Source: Pseudomonas salomonii (GTDB lineage: Bacteria > Pseudomonadota > Gammaproteobacteria > Pseudomonadales > Pseudomonadaceae). Taken from it: a stretch of 64,000 nt of DNA. The notes beneath the pieces were generated by a model that saw nothing but the letters and a program-made list of their open reading frames with translations, was not told the origin of the DNA and did not search any database. The DNA lies in contig NZ_FNOX01000018.1 of assembly GCF_900107155.1 (NCBI RefSeq), positions 1-64,000 of the forward strand, given 5' to 3'. Positions 61,075 to 64,000 of the stretch are shown here, piece by piece (within the stretch, counting starts at the first letter, position 1; every line of letters starts with the position of its first letter). The translations under genes and the position numbers were made by a program.

Positions 61075-62352
61075 TTACAGCTCGGAGAAGCACTCTTCGA
61101 TGATCGCCAAACCTTTGTCCAACTGCTCGTCCGGCGAGGTCAGCGGCACCAGTACGCGCAACACGTTGCCGTAGGTGCCGCAAGACAGCAGGATCAGGCC
61201 CTTGTCACGCGCCTTGGCCACCACGGAAGCCACGGCAGCCGCGTTCGGCTTGTGGCTGTCGCCATCTTCGAACAGCTCCACCGCGATCATCGCGCCCAGG
61301 GCACGCACTTCACCGATCACCGGGTACTTGGCTTGAATGGCTTTGAGGCCCGTCACCAAGCGCTCGCCAACCGCCTTGCAGCGGTCCAGCAGGTGCTCTT
61401 CTTCGAACACTTCCATCACCGCCAGCGCAGCCGCGCAAGCAATCGGGCTACCGGCATAAGTGCCGCCCAGGCCGCCTGGCGCAATGGCGTCCATGTATTC
61501 AGCCTTGCCGCACACACCGGCCAGCGGGAAGCCGCCAGCGATGGATTTGGCGAAAGTGGTCAGGTCGGCAGCCACGCCCATCTGTTCCATGGCAAAGAAC
61601 GTACCGGTACGGCCGGCACCGGTTTGCACTTCGTCGGCGATCAGCAGGATGCCGTGCTTGTCGCACAGTTCGCGCAGGCGCTCCATGAAGGATTTAGGCG
61701 CGACGTAGAAACCGCCTTCGCCCTGCACCGGCTCGATGATGATGGCAGCGATATCACGCGGCTCGGCATCGTTCTTGAAGATGCGCTCGATGCTGGCGAT
61801 GGCATCGTCATCGCTCACGCCGTGCAGTTCGTTCGGGAACAGTGCGCGGAATACGCCGCCTGGCATCAGGCCCATGCCGGCCGAGTACGGCACGACTTTA
61901 CCGGTCAGGCCCAAGGTCATCATGGTGCGGCCGTGGTAAGCGCCGGTAAACGCGATTACGCCAGCACGGCCAGTGGCGGCGCGGGCGATTTTCACGGCGT
62001 TTTCGACCGCTTCGGAACCGGTGGTGACCAGCAGGGTTTTCTTGGCGAAATCACCTGGCACCTTGGCATTGATTTTTTCGCACAGCTCCACGTACGGCTC
62101 GTAGGCCAGTACCTGGAAGCAGGTGTGAGTCAGCTTGTTCAGTTGCTCGGTCACGGCCGCGATGATTTTCGGGTGCACGTGGCCGGTGTTCAACACGGCG
62201 ATACCGCCGGCGAAGTCGATGAACTCGCGACCTTCAACGTCGGTCACGGTGGCGTTCTTCGCGGATTCGGCGAAGATCGGGTGAATCTGGCCAACACCGC
62301 GCGGCACAGCGGCCTCGCGGCGTTTCATCAGGGATGCGTTGGTCTTGCTCAT
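61075..62352 (-). CDS. gabT: 4-aminobutyrate transaminase GabT
   Basis: ATG at 62352 (MSKTNASL) with GAGGA upstream gives 425 residues. A PLP-dependent class III aminotransferase: GSEAVENAVKIARAATGR near the N-terminal third, the PLP-phosphate segment LIADEVQTGAGRTGTFFAMEQ and TTFAKSIAGGFPLAGV with the Schiff-base Lys. It transfers the amino group of GABA to 2-oxoglutarate, giving succinate semialdehyde. It lies downstream of gabD in the same direction (182-bp gap) and ends with a strong terminator. Confidence 0.93.
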   Translation of the reverse strand: MSKTNASLMKRREAAVPRGVGQIHPIFAESAKNATVTDVEGREFIDFAGGIAVLNTGHVHPKIIAAVTEQLNKLTHTCFQVLAYEPYVELCEKINAKVPGDFAKKTLLVTTGSEAVENAVKIARAATGRAGVIAFTGAYHGRTMMTLGLTGKVVPYSAGMGLMPGGVFRALFPNELHGVSDDDAIASIERIFKNDAEPRDIAAIIIEPVQGEGGFYVAPKSFMERLRELCDKHGILLIADEVQTGAGRTGTFFAMEQMGVAADLTTFAKSIAGGFPLAGVCGKAEYMDAIAPGGLGGTYAGSPIACAAALAVMEVFEEEHLLDRCKAVGERLVTGLKAIQAKYPVIGEVRALGAMIAVELFEDGDSHKPNAAAVASVVAKARDKGLILLSCGTYGNVLRVLVPLTSPDEQLDKGLAIIEECFSEL

Positions 62353-62534
62353 AAAGTCCTCATTCGCCACTCATCGGGTGGCGTGGTCCAAGGAATACGT
62401 GGAGGGGAGGCAACTACGGCAGCATGCGATGATCGACTGCCACAGCTTTCCCGGCCACTACGAATAACGTCTTGAAACACGCAAAGGGTCAGCGCTCTCG
62501 TGCCCTCTGCGTTTGCTGCAATCTCGTGCCGAGC

Positions 62535-63977
62535 TTAGATGCCCAGGCAGAGGTATTTGATTTCCAGGTAATCCTCGATCCCGTACTTGGAGCCTTCACG
62601 GCCCAGGCCCGAAGCCTTGATGCCGCCGAATGGCGCCACTTCGTTGGAGATCAACCCGGTATTGACGCCAACCATGCCGTATTCCAGCGCTTCAGCCACA
62701 CGGAACACACGGCCCAGGTCGCGGGCATAGAAATAGGAAGCCAGGCCGAACTCGGTGTCGTTGGACATCGCGATCACTTCGGCTTCATCTTTGAAGCGGA
62801 ACAGCGGCGCCAATGGCCCGAAGGTTTCTTCCTTGGCGACCGCAGCATCTTTGGGCACGTTGACCAGGATGGTCGGCTCAAAGAAGTTGCCTTCCATCAC
62901 CTTGCCACCGGCCAGCAGCTTGGCGCCTTTGCTCAGGGCATCGGCGATGTGTTCCTGAACCTTGGCCACGGCTTTTTCGTCGATCAGCGGGCCAGTGGTG
63001 GTGCCTTCTTCCAGACCGTTGCCGATCTTGAGTTTGGCCACGGCCACTTTGAGTTTTTCGGCGAACGCGTCGTACACCGAATCCTGGATGTACAGGCGGT
63101 TGGCACACACGCAGGTCTGGCCGTTGTTGCGGTACTTGGAGATGATCGCGCCTTCGACGGCCTTATCCAGGTCGGCGTCGTCGAACACGATAAACGGCGC
63201 GTTGCCGCCCAGTTCCAGCGAGACTTTCTTGATGTCCTTGGCGCATTCGGCCATCAACTGGCGCCCGATTTCGGTGGAGCCGGTGAAGGACAATTTACGC
63301 ACGATCGGGTTGCTGGTCAGCTCGCTGCCAATATCACCGGCGCTGCCGGAAACCACGCTGAACACGCCGTTTGGAATGCCCGCACGCTGGGCCAGTTCAG
63401 CCAGGGCGAACGCCGAAAACGGCGTTTGCGAAGCCGGCTTGAGCACCATGGTGCAACCGGCGGCCAGGGCCGGGCCGGCTTTACGGGTGATCATCGCAGC
63501 CGGGAAGTTCCACGGCGTGATGGCCGCGGTAACGCCGATCGGTTGCTTGATCACGATCAGGCGCTTGTCCGGCTGGTGGCCAGGAATCACATCACCGTAG
63601 ACGCGCTTGGCCTCTTCGGCGAACCACTCGATAAAGGAAGCGGCATAGACGATTTCGCCTTTGGCTTCGGCCAACGGCTTGCCCTGCTCCAGGGTCATCA
63701 GGCGCGCCAGGTCGTCCTGGTTCTCGATGATCAGCTCGAACCAGCGACGCAGCTTGTTGGCGCGGTCCTTGGCGGTGAGTGCACGCCAGGCCGGCAGGGC
63801 CTTGTCGGCGGCTTCGATGGCACGGCGGGTTTCAGCCGCGCCCATCTTCGGCACGGTGCCGAGAATTTCGCCCGTGGCCGGGTTATTGACCTTGATGGTT
63901 TGACCGTTGTCCGCATCGACCCAAGCGCCATCGATAAAGGCTTGTTGGCGGAACAACTGGGTATCTTTGAGCTGCAT
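62535..63977 (-). CDS. gabD: NADP-dependent succinate-semialdehyde dehydrogenase GabD
   Basis: ATG at 63977 has AAGGA 8 bp upstream and gives 480 residues, the usual GabD length. Aldehyde dehydrogenase fold: PWNFPAAMITRKAGPALAAG, the catalytic Glu in LELGGNAPFIVF and the catalytic Cys in NNGQTCVCANRLY. It oxidises succinate semialdehyde to succinate, completing GABA degradation with GabT. GabD precedes gabT. The adjacent Cys-x-Cys pair around the active site is a known redox switch position in GabD proteins. Confidence 0.93.
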   Translation of the reverse strand: MQLKDTQLFRQQAFIDGAWVDADNGQTIKVNNPATGEILGTVPKMGAAETRRAIEAADKALPAWRALTAKDRANKLRRWFELIIENQDDLARLMTLEQGKPLAEAKGEIVYAASFIEWFAEEAKRVYGDVIPGHQPDKRLIVIKQPIGVTAAITPWNFPAAMITRKAGPALAAGCTMVLKPASQTPFSAFALAELAQRAGIPNGVFSVVSGSAGDIGSELTSNPIVRKLSFTGSTEIGRQLMAECAKDIKKVSLELGGNAPFIVFDDADLDKAVEGAIISKYRNNGQTCVCANRLYIQDSVYDAFAEKLKVAVAKLKIGNGLEEGTTTGPLIDEKAVAKVQEHIADALSKGAKLLAGGKVMEGNFFEPTILVNVPKDAAVAKEETFGPLAPLFRFKDEAEVIAMSNDTEFGLASYFYARDLGRVFRVAEALEYGMVGVNTGLISNEVAPFGGIKASGLGREGSKYGIEDYLEIKYLCLGI

Positions 63978-64000
63978 GTCGGCTTTCCTTAACAGCACCG

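Noticed and set aside
62472-63992. Long plus-strand open frames opposite gabD and gabT
   Set aside because: Shadow frames of two well-conserved enzymes in high-GC DNA.

Overview
The window reads as a chromosomal segment of a fluorescent Pseudomonas (P. fluorescens group). Evidence: GC-rich Pseudomonas codon use, many copies of two Pseudomonas-type REP palindromes, and a gene order sbp-cysT-cysW-cysA / small OscA-type gene / GGDEF-EAL gene / desA / diguanylate cyclase / gabT-gabD that I recall from the equivalent P. aeruginosa PAO1 neighbourhood. No rRNA, tRNA, CRISPR array, integrase or transposase was seen.

The dominant theme is sulfur scavenging. Region 0.5-10.5 kb carries a cystine-type ABC transporter (tcyJLN), two tandem SfnB-family flavin-dependent oxidoreductases, an NtaA/DszA-type FMN monooxygenase and a MetQNI-type transporter. 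Region 24-30 kb carries a polar amino-acid ABC transporter, an orphan MetQ-like binding protein, an unusual sigma54-type AAA+ regulator and a small serine hydrolase. Region 30.4-37 kb has tonB-exbB-exbD, a LysR/MFS pair and a TonB-dependent receptor. Region 37-47 kb is a sulfate-ester island: two paralogous LysR regulators, a HIT protein, a formylglycine-type sulfatase, the alpha-ketoglutarate dioxygenase AtsK and an atsR/atsBC transporter with a fused double permease. Region 50.8-54.9 kb is the sulfate operon oscA-sbp-cysT-cysW-cysA. Together these would bring sulfate, sulfate esters, sulfonates/sulfones and S-amino acids into the cell and release inorganic sulfur when sulfate is scarce.

Interspersed genes are not obviously sulfur-related: two proteins built from a shared Ig-like repeat (3.06 and 10.7 kb), a methyltransferase, an exported glycoside-hydrolase-like protein, a TriABC-like RND efflux operon with two adaptors, an AAA ATPase, two membrane desaturases (one DesA), AraC and Crp regulators, a stand-alone receiver, an Mpo1-like membrane protein, two c-di-GMP enzymes, a receiver-HDOD protein and the GABA catabolism pair gabD-gabT.

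The most notable unexplained signal is a short A+T-rich element (ATATTC-like hexamer, about 5 bp, then a second A+T-rich block). It lies about 100-175 bp upstream of, and in the same orientation as, roughly ten sulfur-linked genes spread across the window, and is a candidate common sulfur-starvation activator site (CysB-type is the obvious suspect, but unproven). Many upstream start codons of maximal ORFs were moved downstream to sites with Shine-Dalgarno sequences; these choices are stated per gene.
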